Source of the DNA: Pyramidobacter porci
Lineage (GTDB): Bacteria > Synergistota > Synergistia > Synergistales > Dethiosulfovibrionaceae
NCBI RefSeq assembly: GCF_009695745.1
Contig: NZ_VUNH01000009.1
Span: forward strand, 1-64,000
Direction: 5' to 3'
DNA: 64,000 nucleotides
A program made the position numbers and the translations under genes. Under the pieces are notes generated by a model, which worked only from the letters and a program-made list of their open reading frames with translations, did not search any database and was not told the DNA's origin. Positions 20,889-29,686 of the stretch are shown here, one piece after another. Each line of letters starts with the position of its first letter. The stretch's first letter is position 1.

Positions 20889-21490
20889 TGCACATGAGAG
20901 ATGTTCACGTGATCCTCGCGTCGGCAAGCCCCCGACGCAAGGAACTCCTTGAGAAAATCGGCCTGAACTTCGACATTATCCCTGCCGACGTCGCCGAAGA
21001 GAGAATTGCCGGCGAATCTCCCGCGCACTTGGTCATGAGGCTTTCCGAATTGAAAGGGCAGTCCCTTGCCGTGAAATATCCTCAGGCGTTAATCATCGCT
21101 TCCGACACGGTGGTGTCCCTGGATGCAAAGATTTACGGCAAGCCGCACGACGGCGCGGAAGCTTTTGTCATGCTTTCGTCTCTTGCGGGCAAGGAGCACA
21201 CGGTGTACACCGGCCTGGCGCTGTTTTGGAAGAAACGTCGGCTCTCTCGGTACGATTGCACGAGGGTGCAGTTCAGAGAGCTGACGGCTTCGGTCATAAA
21301 AAGCTATGTTGCGACAGGCGAGCCTTTCGGCAAGGCTGGCGGCTATGCGATCCAGGGGTTGGGCGGTTTTTTCGCGCGGGCGATCCACGGAGATTACTCG
21401 ACGGTCGTGGGGTTCCCGGTGTGTCTGTTCGGCTCTATGATGGAAGAGTTGGGGTTTCCTTTAAATCAACTCTGGGAGGTGTCTTCATGA
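20888..21490 (+). CDS. maf: Maf-like nucleoside triphosphate pyrophosphatase
   Basis: House-cleaning pyrophosphatase (Maf/HAM1 fold) that hydrolyses dTTP, UTP or modified nucleotides. 200 residues starting ILASASPRRKELLEKIGL, the family signature, with IIASDTVVSLDAKIYGKP and the C-terminal YAIQGLGG..FARAIHGDYSTVVGFP region all intact. Coupled to uppP by a TAATG overlap and to the next gene by a second ATGA-type overlap. A longer upstream reading frame inside uppP has no family resemblance and is rejected. Confidence 0.93.
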   Translation: MHMRDVHVILASASPRRKELLEKIGLNFDIIPADVAEERIAGESPAHLVMRLSELKGQSLAVKYPQALIIASDTVVSLDAKIYGKPHDGAEAFVMLSSLAGKEHTVYTGLALFWKKRRLSRYDCTRVQFRELTASVIKSYVATGEPFGKAGGYAIQGLGGFFARAIHGDYSTVVGFPVCLFGSMMEELGFPLNQLWEVSS

Positions 21491-23397
21491 TGACGAAAAC
21501 TAAAAATAACGCAAGAGTGTTCGTTTATTGTCTGTTCGCGGCATTGGCGCTTGCCATGCCATCTCTCATGTGGAGGTTGTTTCAAGAGCGTGCGAACCAT
21601 TCCTCGCTGCTTGTGTTTGACTTGATGGAACTTCATTCCTTAAACGCGGAAGAGGGACAGAATAAATTTGCGGCGTTGATGGAGGCGGGAATCTCTGCGT
21701 TCATGGTGCCCGAATGCACGGCGGAAGATCTCGGCAAGGGGGCCGTCGATCGGGTAACGGCGGTTCCGGCAGCCGATGTGCCCGATTCGGTCCTCAAGAG
21801 TTTTTCTTATCCCTCGGGGACCGTCGTGATTCTTAAGGATCCGGCGTTGGCGGAACTGCAGCAAGAATATTTAAAGAGACGCTTCAAGAACGGAGAGAGC
21901 GTTGCTGACGGCCAGACCGTCTATTTCAGGATACCGCGTCCTTATGTGCAGATGGAAAAAGCGGGCGTCTTGCCCGATCTGCGTTCGATGCAGTACCTTT
22001 CGGCGGCCGGCGTGCCGTTGGTTTTCGCGCCGTCGCCCAGTATGGGCAGCTCGGGCGAAGAACTCGAAGAGAGCTTGACGTTTATCTGCGACAATTTCTC
22101 CAGCGTCAAAGTCCTCTGTCCCACTGGAGAAATTGCCGCAACCTACCCTTATACGGAACGACTGGGCAGCTTTGTCAAGGAACGCGGTTTGCTGATGGCG
22201 CAGGTAGAATTCTCGCGGCAGTACGGAGCGGCCGGGCAGGTCGCTGCCGCTTGGCCGAACGTCGTGTCGCTGCATGCCGTGGATCGCGAGGAAGTCTTGA
22301 AAAGGAATATCATTCGCCCCATTATGCTGAACCGTTTTTATCGCGCCGCGGAGGAGAGAGAAGTGCGTCTTCTGGTGCTCCGCGCGGATCCTTTGCGTGC
22401 CGTTGCGCCTCAGCTTGCCGAATATTGCGAGGACGTGAGGGCTCTGCGGGCGCGCCTCGACGAAAACGGCTTCAAGCGTCTGTGGCCGGCCCCTGCTCCG
22501 TCCAGCCCATGGATCAATTCTTTTTTTTCGGCGATCGCTCTGCAGATCCTGCTTTTGCTGCTGTTGGCGAGATATGTTGAGCGTTATTTCGACATTTCGC
22601 TCCTTTCTCGGAAACGGTTTTTGGGCGTTCTTGCGGCGACGGCCGTCGTCCTTGGCGTGTGCTCCTTGTACGCGGGAATTCTTTCTCGCCTTGGCGGAGC
22701 GTTTGCCGCCGGATTCTTGGCGGCGGAAGCTTCGCTGTTGGCCATGGAGCGCTGGAAGGTGCCCCTGCGCGGGGCGGCTGAAGGTTTTCTGCTCGTGCTT
22801 GTCGGCGGTCTCGTGATCGCCGGCCGTTTTTCCGTGCCTCTCTATATGTATCGCCTGAGCACGTTCAGCGGCGTCAAGCTGAGCTTGCTCCTTCCGCCGC
22901 TCCTCATTCTGCTGATCGACGTGCATAAGCGCGAACATCCCGAATCATTGGCCGAGATTTTCACGCGGCCGCCGCTTTGGGGCGAACTCGTGCTGGCGGG
23001 AACGCTGCTGCTGGCCGCCGCAGTGATGCTGCTGCGCAGCGGCAATTACGGGCTCGTCGGGACGTCCGAGATCATGTTCCGCGACTGGCTTGAAAAAATC
23101 CTCGGCGCCCGTCCCAGAACCAAGGAATTTCTCGTCGGCTATCCGGCCTTGGTCGTCTGGTACTATCTTAAACGTCAGGAAATGTGGGCTCATTGGCGGG
23201 AAATCCTTCGCCTGGCCGTGACGCTGGCTTTCTCTTCCGCGGTGAACAGCTTCTGCCATTTCCATACGCCCTTGTCTTTAACGTTGCTTCGGGGCTTCAA
23301 CGGATGGTGGATCGGCCTGGTGCTGGGCAGCCTGGCCCTGGTTGTCGGCGTCCGTTTGGGGCGGCCGCTCTCCCGGCGGCTGCGCAGTCTCTTGTAA
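21487..23397 (+). CDS. DUF5693-type polytopic membrane protein
   Basis: 636-residue protein. An N-terminal membrane helix (about 8-26) is followed by a soluble, probably extracytoplasmic domain (about 30-330) and then about eight to ten membrane segments (about 338-630). The soluble part has features of a TIM-barrel-like fold (LMEAGISAFMVPE, LSAAGVPLVFAPSP, VVSLHAVDREEVLKRN). This matches the family known as DUF5693, which commonly lies beside csaB, as here, where csaB begins one base after the stop. The ATG at 21487 follows TGGGAGGTG. Function is unknown; by association it may move or modify a cell-wall polymer precursor. Confidence 0.75.
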   Translation: MMTKTKNNARVFVYCLFAALALAMPSLMWRLFQERANHSSLLVFDLMELHSLNAEEGQNKFAALMEAGISAFMVPECTAEDLGKGAVDRVTAVPAADVPDSVLKSFSYPSGTVVILKDPALAELQQEYLKRRFKNGESVADGQTVYFRIPRPYVQMEKAGVLPDLRSMQYLSAAGVPLVFAPSPSMGSSGEELEESLTFICDNFSSVKVLCPTGEIAATYPYTERLGSFVKERGLLMAQVEFSRQYGAAGQVAAAWPNVVSLHAVDREEVLKRNIIRPIMLNRFYRAAEEREVRLLVLRADPLRAVAPQLAEYCEDVRALRARLDENGFKRLWPAPAPSSPWINSFFSAIALQILLLLLLARYVERYFDISLLSRKRFLGVLAATAVVLGVCSLYAGILSRLGGAFAAGFLAAEASLLAMERWKVPLRGAAEGFLLVLVGGLVIAGRFSVPLYMYRLSTFSGVKLSLLLPPLLILLIDVHKREHPESLAEIFTRPPLWGELVLAGTLLLAAAVMLLRSGNYGLVGTSEIMFRDWLEKILGARPRTKEFLVGYPALVVWYYLKRQEMWAHWREILRLAVTLAFSSAVNSFCHFHTPLSLTLLRGFNGWWIGLVLGSLALVVGVRLGRPLSRRLRSLL

Positions 23398-23398
23398 A

Positions 23399-24391
23399 AT
23401 GACGCGCCGTTGGAAAGTTCTGCTCTGCGGCTACTACGGCATGGGAAATCTCGGCGACGAGCTGCTGGCGGCCGCGACCATTCAGCTTCTGAAGAACTGC
23501 GGCCTGGAGGAACGCGAGATCGCCATGCTGTCGGGGGAACCGAAAAAAAGCGCGGAACGGCATCGCGTTTATCCAATCGACCGCTGGTCCCGCCGAGATG
23601 TTGTCCGGGCTTTGAGGCACAGCGAGACTTTGCTGCTCGGCGGCGGCGGAATTTTTCAGGACAGTTCCAGTTTTCGCAGTCCGTGGTATTATTGGACGGT
23701 AGTTAGATTGGCCAAACTCTGCGGCTGCAAAACATGGGCGGTCGGCCAGTCCATCGGCCCGCTGTCGCGTCGGATCAATCGCCTTTTGGCCCAAGATGCC
23801 TTCCGAAGCTGCGAGATCGTTTCGGTCCGCGATCTTCACTCGCAGACTTTTCTCAACGGACATTGTCTTCTTTCGGACGATCTGGCCCTGGCGCTTCCTT
23901 TCAGGAACGAGAGCCGGCGCTCCGAATATTTCCTCGTAAATTTTCGCCGTCATGACGGGGAGCTGGAGTACGAAGCCGCGAGGGCTTACGCCCGTTCGTC
24001 TTTCGCCGGGAAACTGAAAACCGTCGGAGTCGCGATGGACAAGAACGATCTCCAGCTGATGCGGGAAATTCAGGAACGCGGCGTGTGCGGAGTCGACGAG
24101 CTTATATATCCCGACGCTGAACAGCTGTCGAAACTTTTCAGCGGCGCCGCGGGAGCGTTTGGCATGCGCCTTCACTTCGGCGTGCTCTCGTTGAAGGCGG
24201 AAGTCCCGTGCACGCTGATCCCGTACGATTCGAAAGTGTCCGATTTTGCCGAACGCTGGGGAGGAACTCTATGGAACGGCGGCGAGGTTCTCTTTCCTCG
24301 TCCGTGGCAAAAGCAGGCTGGGCTGGAAGCGGCCTGCGCGGCGATCCAATCCGACTTTGCCCTCTGCTTCGAAAGGGCAATGCGCTTGTGA
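23399..24391 (+). CDS. csaB: Polysaccharide pyruvyl transferase CsaB-like
   Basis: Transfers pyruvate from PEP onto a secondary cell-wall polysaccharide; in other bacteria the ketal is the binding point for SLH-domain S-layer proteins. 330 residues beginning VLLCGYYGMGNLGDELLAAA, the family start, with LLLGGGGIFQDSSS and a C-terminal GAFGMRLHFGVLSL region as in CsaB. The ATG at 23399 gives this natural N-terminus; no strong ribosome-binding site is visible, so translation is probably coupled to the upstream membrane protein. SLH-domain proteins were not seen in this window. Confidence 0.88.
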   Translation: MTRRWKVLLCGYYGMGNLGDELLAAATIQLLKNCGLEEREIAMLSGEPKKSAERHRVYPIDRWSRRDVVRALRHSETLLLGGGGIFQDSSSFRSPWYYWTVVRLAKLCGCKTWAVGQSIGPLSRRINRLLAQDAFRSCEIVSVRDLHSQTFLNGHCLLSDDLALALPFRNESRRSEYFLVNFRRHDGELEYEAARAYARSSFAGKLKTVGVAMDKNDLQLMREIQERGVCGVDELIYPDAEQLSKLFSGAAGAFGMRLHFGVLSLKAEVPCTLIPYDSKVSDFAERWGGTLWNGGEVLFPRPWQKQAGLEAACAAIQSDFALCFERAMRL

Positions 24392-24450
24392 TTGTGGTAT
24401 GATAATCAGCGGCGCTTGTGATTGGGAATGGCGACAGGAGGTGCATTGCT

Positions 24451-25146
24451 ATGGAGATCCACATAAACGGACTGACGAAAATCTTTTCGCCGAACATCCA
24501 GGCCCTCAGCGATATCTATCTGGATATTTCGGAAGGAGAGTTCGTATACCTGATCGGCACTACTGGTTCCGGAAAAACGACGCTGATGCGGATGCTGACC
24601 CGGGAAGTGCTGCCGACAAGAGGGCAGGTCAGCCTTGACGGAATCGACTTGCGCCGACTTTCATCTTCCAGTTTGCCATACTTTCGCCGTGACATCGGCG
24701 TGGTGTTCCAAGATTACAAATTGCTGCCGAATCTGACGGCATGGGAGAACGTGGCCTTTGTTCTCGAAGTGTGCGGGGTGCCGCGCGCGGAAGCACGCGA
24801 AAGAACCGACGACGTTATCGATAAGGTCGGCCTGTGGAACCGCAGAGGACTTATGCCCGATCAGCTCTCCGGCGGCGAGCAGCAAAGAGTCGCCATCGCG
24901 CGGGCGATCGTCAATGCGCCGCGCCTCTTTTTGGCGGACGAACCGACCGGCAACCTGGACGTGCATACGGCGGAGTACGTGATGAAACTGCTACTGTCCA
25001 TCCATGCCGCGGGAACCACCGTGATCGTGGCGACGCACGATCAGCACTTGGTCGATACGTATCGCCAGCGCGTGGTGGAACTGCACATGGGGCGCCTGGT
25101 TCGCGACGAGCGGGAAGGGAGGTACAGCATCAGTGGGGACTTATAG
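24451..25146 (+). CDS. ftsE: Cell division ATP-binding protein FtsE
   Basis: ATPase of the FtsEX complex, which links cytokinesis to septal peptidoglycan hydrolysis. 231 residues with Walker [10 protein letters not shown] (36-44), Q-loop region [12 protein letters not shown] signature [14 protein letters not shown], Walker [13 protein letters not shown] and a switch histidine (VATHDQHL). The ATG at 24451 follows AGGAGGT; an in-frame ATG 33 nt upstream is rejected. It overlaps ftsX by 14 nt, and ftsX in turn overlaps the envC gene. Confidence 0.96.
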   Translation: MEIHINGLTKIFSPNIQALSDIYLDISEGEFVYLIGTTGSGKTTLMRMLTREVLPTRGQVSLDGIDLRRLSSSSLPYFRRDIGVVFQDYKLLPNLTAWENVAFVLEVCGVPRAEARERTDDVIDKVGLWNRRGLMPDQLSGGEQQRVAIARAIVNAPRLFLADEPTGNLDVHTAEYVMKLLLSIHAAGTTVIVATHDQHLVDTYRQRVVELHMGRLVRDEREGRYSISGDL

Positions 25147-26017
25147 ATATGTTGTGCGCGACACGCTCCGGCTGTTTTTTCGTCACTGGGGTTTGAGCCT
25201 TCTGACGCTGGTCACCGCCGCCTCGGTCTTTTTTCTGGTGGGGGCAAGCTCTCTTCTGGCGCTGAATATCCGCAAAATTGCCGTGAACATCCAGAGCGAC
25301 TTGGTAATACAGGCTTATGCTTCCTCGGAGGAAGCGGTGCATCACATTATCGACGCTTTGAAGGATAACCGCGACATTGCGGAGCTGAAGTACATCTCCC
25401 CTCAGGAGGGGCTGGATCGTCTGCGCGCGAAAATGGGCGCCCAGTCGAAAGCGGTAACGCTGCTGGGGGACAATCCCCTGCCCTGGACAATTGAAATCAA
25501 GGTGAGGCAAGCCCTGCTGGTGACTTCGATCGTCAAGCAGCTTTCGGGGATGAGCGAGATCGACGACTTGATGTACTCCGGAGCGCTGGCCGAACGTCTG
25601 GTGAAACTGTCCTCGCTGATTTCCAAAATCGCTCTGACGGTTCTCGTGATCGCAATGCTTGTGAGCGGCTTGGTCTTCTATAACACGATTCGCATCAGCA
25701 TTTATTCAAGGCGTCAGGAGATATCGGTGATGCTTCTTGTCGGCTCGACCCGCTCATACGTGGCGTCCCCGTTCGTCCTCAACGGAATGCTGCTGGGGCT
25801 GCTAGGCGCTGTGGCTGCTGTGATCCTGCTGCATTATGGACAGCTGCATGTCATGGGGACGATCGATGCGGTCCTTCCGTTTCTGCGTCAGCAGTTGCAG
25901 TGGAGAGAAATCGTTTTGCTTGACCAGGTCCTGCTTTGCGCAGGTGTGACGATGGGGTGGCTGTGCAGTTTTGTCGCTGTGCGCCATTACATAAAAAATG
26001 CGGCTGCCCCGCTTTAG
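25133..26017 (+). CDS. ftsX: Cell division protein FtsX
   Basis: Membrane half of FtsEX, carrying the extracytoplasmic loop that recruits a peptidoglycan hydrolase or its activator. 294 residues with four predicted membrane helices: one near 17-40, an extracytoplasmic domain of about 120 residues (DNRDIAELKYISPQEGLDRL), then three helices from about 165 to the end. Type VII ABC topology. GTG start at 25133 within ftsE, behind GGAAGGGAGGT. It overlaps the EnvC-like gene by 20 nt. Confidence 0.93.
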   Translation: MGTYRYVVRDTLRLFFRHWGLSLLTLVTAASVFFLVGASSLLALNIRKIAVNIQSDLVIQAYASSEEAVHHIIDALKDNRDIAELKYISPQEGLDRLRAKMGAQSKAVTLLGDNPLPWTIEIKVRQALLVTSIVKQLSGMSEIDDLMYSGALAERLVKLSSLISKIALTVLVIAMLVSGLVFYNTIRISIYSRRQEISVMLLVGSTRSYVASPFVLNGMLLGLLGAVAAVILLHYGQLHVMGTIDAVLPFLRQQLQWREIVLLDQVLLCAGVTMGWLCSFVAVRHYIKNAAAPL

Positions 26018-27227
26018 GATTTGTGCCTTGCCGGGCTCGAAATACCGCTTGCGCCCAGGAAAATTTGCCTGGCTTTCCGTTTGTCTGGCGCTCGCTCTTG
26101 GCTCTCCGGCCTTGAGCGCGCCAAGCCTCGACGACAAGATCGCTCAGCAGAAAAAACAACTGGATCTGCTGAATAAACGCATTCAATACCATACCCGCGA
26201 GCTTGCCGAAGCGAAGGCAAAGGAGAAGGGATATCTGCGCGAACTGTCCGTGTTTGATCACCGCGTCCAGCAGTCCGAAGAGCAAATTGCCCTGCTTGAT
26301 TTGCAGATCGAAAAGAACGAGCGGGAGCTCAAAGAGGTTGCCGAAAGCATTGAAGGGCACAATAAGCGCATCAGAACTTTGCAGGATATCCTTTCAAAAC
26401 GGTGCGTCGCTATTTACAAATACGGCGGCGCGGCCGATCTGAACGTAATGCTCTCGGCGGCGGACTTGGCGGAGCTCAACAACCTGACGTATCTCATGAA
26501 CCGCTTGAGCCGCCAGGACGAGAAAGACATTGAGGCTCTTGAAGCGGAAAGGTTGGCTCTGAAGAGCGACGAATTGAAGCTTCAACAGACGCGCGGGCAA
26601 TTGGCGCAGCGCCATAAACAGCGCACGCGGGAACAGCAGGCCAATAAGCAGGCCGGAGCTCACCGCAGGGAACTTTTGGCTCGCGTAGAGAAAGATAAAA
26701 AAGCCCATGAGGCGGCGATGCGGGAAAGCGAGGAAGCCGAAAGGGCTCTGCAGAAAAAGATTGACGAGTACCTTAAGAAAAAGGCCCTTGCCGCTCAACA
26801 GGGGAACAATAAAGGCGGCCGTATTCCCGCTTATGAAGGCAACGGCAAGTTCGATTGGCCGGTTCCAGACAGAAAGGTGACAAGCCGTTTTGGGTTGCGG
26901 GTTCATCCCCGGTTCAAAACGAAACGTCAGCATACGGGCATTGATATTGCCTCATCCCTGGGGACGCCGATCAAGACGGCCGGAGCGGGAGAAGTTATCT
27001 TCGCCGGCTGGATGAGAGGATATGGTCAGGTTGTCATCATCGATCATGGCGGCGGTTACGCCACTGTTTACGCTCATATGAGCAAGATTCAGGTCGATGA
27101 AGGGGACACCGTGAAGAGAGGGGCCACGATCGGCAGAGTCGGCATGACCGGCGTAGCGACCGGGCCGCATCTCCATTTCGAAGTGCGCGTCAATGGAGAG
27201 GCCCGCAATCCGTTGAAATATTTGTAG
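25998..27227 (+). CDS. envC: EnvC-like murein hydrolase / activator (coiled coil + M23)
   Basis: Periplasmic partner of FtsEX. 409 residues: signal peptide (about 1-41, ending LGSPALSA), a long coiled coil (about 45-260: KIAQQKKQLDLLNKRI, EEQIALLDLQIEKNERELKE), and a C-terminal LytM domain from about 290. In E. coli EnvC the LytM site is degenerate and only activates amidases. Here all catalytic positions appear present: H312 and D316 (HTGIDI), H360 (YAHM), and H391 and H393 (HLHF). It could therefore cut peptidoglycan itself, like PcsB/RipC-type partners of FtsEX. The ATG lacks a good ribosome-binding site; coupling to ftsX is likely. Confidence 0.88.
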   Translation: MRLPRFRICALPGSKYRLRPGKFAWLSVCLALALGSPALSAPSLDDKIAQQKKQLDLLNKRIQYHTRELAEAKAKEKGYLRELSVFDHRVQQSEEQIALLDLQIEKNERELKEVAESIEGHNKRIRTLQDILSKRCVAIYKYGGAADLNVMLSAADLAELNNLTYLMNRLSRQDEKDIEALEAERLALKSDELKLQQTRGQLAQRHKQRTREQQANKQAGAHRRELLARVEKDKKAHEAAMRESEEAERALQKKIDEYLKKKALAAQQGNNKGGRIPAYEGNGKFDWPVPDRKVTSRFGLRVHPRFKTKRQHTGIDIASSLGTPIKTAGAGEVIFAGWMRGYGQVVIIDHGGGYATVYAHMSKIQVDEGDTVKRGATIGRVGMTGVATGPHLHFEVRVNGEARNPLKYL

Positions 27228-27260
27228 TGGAAGGAGTAGAAGAGCCCTTTCGGGGAACTC

Positions 27261-28718
27261 ATGAAAATACTGAAAAAATATCGCGATGTGGCGCTGGGGA
27301 TCGTGATCGGCGCGGTCCTCATGACTCTTATCCCCGTGGTGTACGCCAGCAAGGGGGAATTGTCGCAGGTCGCTCCTTTCTCGACTGATTCGCTGTGGCT
27401 CCTGAAACAGGCGCGCGTCATCGTCGAGGCGTATCAGGTCGACGCGGCAAGCAACGACATTGATGAGAGTGAAATGGTCCATGGAGCCATGCGCGGAATG
27501 CTGGGCGCGTGGAAGGATCCTTATACGCGTTTTCTCGATCCTCAGCAGTTGGAAGACGAGAAAACTTCCTTGGAAGGATCCTTTGGCGGTTTGGGGATCA
27601 ACATCGCCAGCCGCGACGGGAAAATTCTCGTTATAAATCCTATTGAAGGCACGCCCGCCGATAAGGCCGGGCTGCGTCCCATGGACGAAATTGTCAGAGT
27701 GAACGACGATATCGTCATCGGCTGGGATCTCGACAAGGTTGTTAAACTGCTTCGCGGCGATCCCGGCACGGAAGTCTCCGTGGGGATCCGTCGCGCCGAT
27801 ACGGCCAGGCTGATCGACTTCAAGATCGTGCGGGACACGATCAAGATCGAGACGGTGCACGCCGAAATCCTCAGCGACGATGTCGGTTACATTCGCCTGC
27901 GCCAGTTCATCAAGACCAGCGCGCCGGATGTCGGCAAGGCCGTCATCGATCTCAAAAACAAAAAGGCGAAGGGATTGATTCTCGATCTCAGAAACAATGG
28001 CGGCGGTCTGCTCGACTCAGCTCGCGATATCTGCGACCTGTTTATCGACGGAGGACTTGTCGTTTCGACAAAGGGGCGCGTTGATTCCGCGAACGAAGAG
28101 TTCTATGCGCATGAAGGCGTCCTGACTCAATTGCCCCTGGTCGTGCTGATCAACGAGGGCAGCGCCAGCGCCTCGGAAATCGTCTCCGGCGCTTTGCGCG
28201 ACCGCAACGGTACGTTGCTGATCGGCGCCAAGAGTTTTGGCAAGGGATCCGTCCAGGTCCTTTTCAATCTTTCCGATGGTTCGGGAATGTTCGTGACGAC
28301 GGCTCGCTATTTCACTCCGAAAGGCGTTCGCATTGATCATGTCGGGCTTTCTCCCGATATTTACGTGAAGTCTCTGTGGAGCGACGAAGATCGCGACAAG
28401 GCAGATTCAAGCCAGGGAGACAAAGGCGAGGCGGAAGGAACGGGAACGTCGAATGGGAAAACGAAAAACGGGCCGGCAGAAGAAAAGTCCACAAAAGACG
28501 CCAGGTCCCGCGATCCCCAACTCGACAAAGCGAAAGAGACGCTCTTGAGACTGATCGCGGGAGAAAAACCGGAAACGCTGAGGGATCCCGTCCCTGAGCT
28601 CGTATCTTCCGATGTTTCCGTCATTTCCGCAGATCAGGCCAGCGATGACGCTGCCGTGAAGGGCGAAAGCGGCGATAAGAGCTTGAATCCCGACAAGAAA
28701 TCCGTTCCTGGCAAATGA
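27261..28718 (+). CDS. Carboxy-terminal processing peptidase, S41 family (Ctp)
   Basis: Periplasmic serine protease with a PDZ domain. 485 residues: an N-terminal membrane anchor or signal (about 8-28), a PDZ domain (about 105-185, with GTPADKAGLRPMDEIVRVND), and the S41 core. The catalytic Ser-Lys pair is visible as S303 in GSASASE and K328 in SFGKGSVQ, with the expected 25-residue spacing. A low-complexity acidic and basic tail (about 375-485, many K, E, D and S) follows and may be disordered. It starts 33 nt after envC, fitting a role in tuning peptidoglycan hydrolases, as Prc does for MepS in E. coli. Confidence 0.92.
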   Translation: MKILKKYRDVALGIVIGAVLMTLIPVVYASKGELSQVAPFSTDSLWLLKQARVIVEAYQVDAASNDIDESEMVHGAMRGMLGAWKDPYTRFLDPQQLEDEKTSLEGSFGGLGINIASRDGKILVINPIEGTPADKAGLRPMDEIVRVNDDIVIGWDLDKVVKLLRGDPGTEVSVGIRRADTARLIDFKIVRDTIKIETVHAEILSDDVGYIRLRQFIKTSAPDVGKAVIDLKNKKAKGLILDLRNNGGGLLDSARDICDLFIDGGLVVSTKGRVDSANEEFYAHEGVLTQLPLVVLINEGSASASEIVSGALRDRNGTLLIGAKSFGKGSVQVLFNLSDGSGMFVTTARYFTPKGVRIDHVGLSPDIYVKSLWSDEDRDKADSSQGDKGEAEGTGTSNGKTKNGPAEEKSTKDARSRDPQLDKAKETLLRLIAGEKPETLRDPVPELVSSDVSVISADQASDDAAVKGESGDKSLNPDKKSVPGK

Positions 28719-29686
28719 AGAATCCCTTCTGGGTTCTGGCGGCGGTGATTCCTTTTGCGGTTGTCTGCGTTGTGACAAACATGATGCATAATGGAGAGAA
28801 AGTACGACGTCGGGAAGCAAGAAAAGCAGAGGACATGATCGTCCTGCCGAAGGAGAACAGGCTGTGGCGTCCATGGGCGTTCCCTTCTCTGGAAAAAACG
28901 CTGTCCGCGACGACGAAACCGATTCTCGGGGCGGCGTCCTGGCTGGTGCGGCTCCGCTCGACGGCGCTGCCGAAGGAAGGGCATCCCTCCGCAGCTTCGC
29001 GGCCTCGACTGGCTCTTGTCATCGACGACTTCGGCTATAATTACAGCATGGCCGAGCGTATCGCCCATTTGAAACTGTGCGCGACGTGGGCGATTATTCC
29101 CGGTACGCCGCACAGCTTCAAGATCGCTGAGTATGCAGCCGAACAGCGGCAGCCCTTTTTGCTGCATGTGCCGATGCAAGCGATGGGAGATCCGAACGGC
29201 GGACGCAATTATGTTATTGGAATTGACGTGCCGGAAAAGAAAATGGCCGAATACCTTGCGTCACTGCGGAAAGATTTTCCGCAGGCGATCGGCATTAACA
29301 ATCACAGAGGTTCAAAGGCGACTTCCGACGCGCCGACAATGCGCCGATTTATGAAGGCGCTGTCGGTGACCGGGTGGGGTTTTCTGGACAGCCGTACCAG
29401 CGGCAAGACGATTGCTAAAAAAGTCGCTCTGGAATATCGTATCCCGGTCGCTCAAAATAAAGTTTTTATTGACGGAACGACAGATTTGTCCACAATGAAG
29501 GCACAATTCAATGCTGCGCTTCGACTGGCGAGAAAACATGGCAACGCTGTCGCGATTTGCCATGCGCGCGAGAAAACGCTGCCTTTTCTGGTCTACCTGA
29601 GCACACTTGACCTGAAACCGGTGGAGCTGGTGACTGTGGACGAGATCTGGAATTCGCAGCAGTCTGTGAAGGAGGAAAAACAATGA
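28715..29686 (+). CDS. Divergent polysaccharide deacetylase family protein
   Basis: 323-residue protein with an N-terminal membrane anchor and a YibQ-type deacetylase-like domain. It begins LALVIDDFGYN (about 102), the D-D motif of the family, followed by ATWAIIPGTPHS, FLLHVPMQAMG and INNHRGSKAT, which keep the metal-ligand Asp and His positions. In this family the substrate is unknown; it is often found behind ctpA and envC, exactly as here (ATGA overlap with the S41 gene). Likely acts on a cell-wall or periplasmic glycan. Confidence 0.85.
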   Translation: MKNPFWVLAAVIPFAVVCVVTNMMHNGEKVRRREARKAEDMIVLPKENRLWRPWAFPSLEKTLSATTKPILGAASWLVRLRSTALPKEGHPSAASRPRLALVIDDFGYNYSMAERIAHLKLCATWAIIPGTPHSFKIAEYAAEQRQPFLLHVPMQAMGDPNGGRNYVIGIDVPEKKMAEYLASLRKDFPQAIGINNHRGSKATSDAPTMRRFMKALSVTGWGFLDSRTSGKTIAKKVALEYRIPVAQNKVFIDGTTDLSTMKAQFNAALRLARKHGNAVAICHAREKTLPFLVYLSTLDLKPVELVTVDEIWNSQQSVKEEKQ

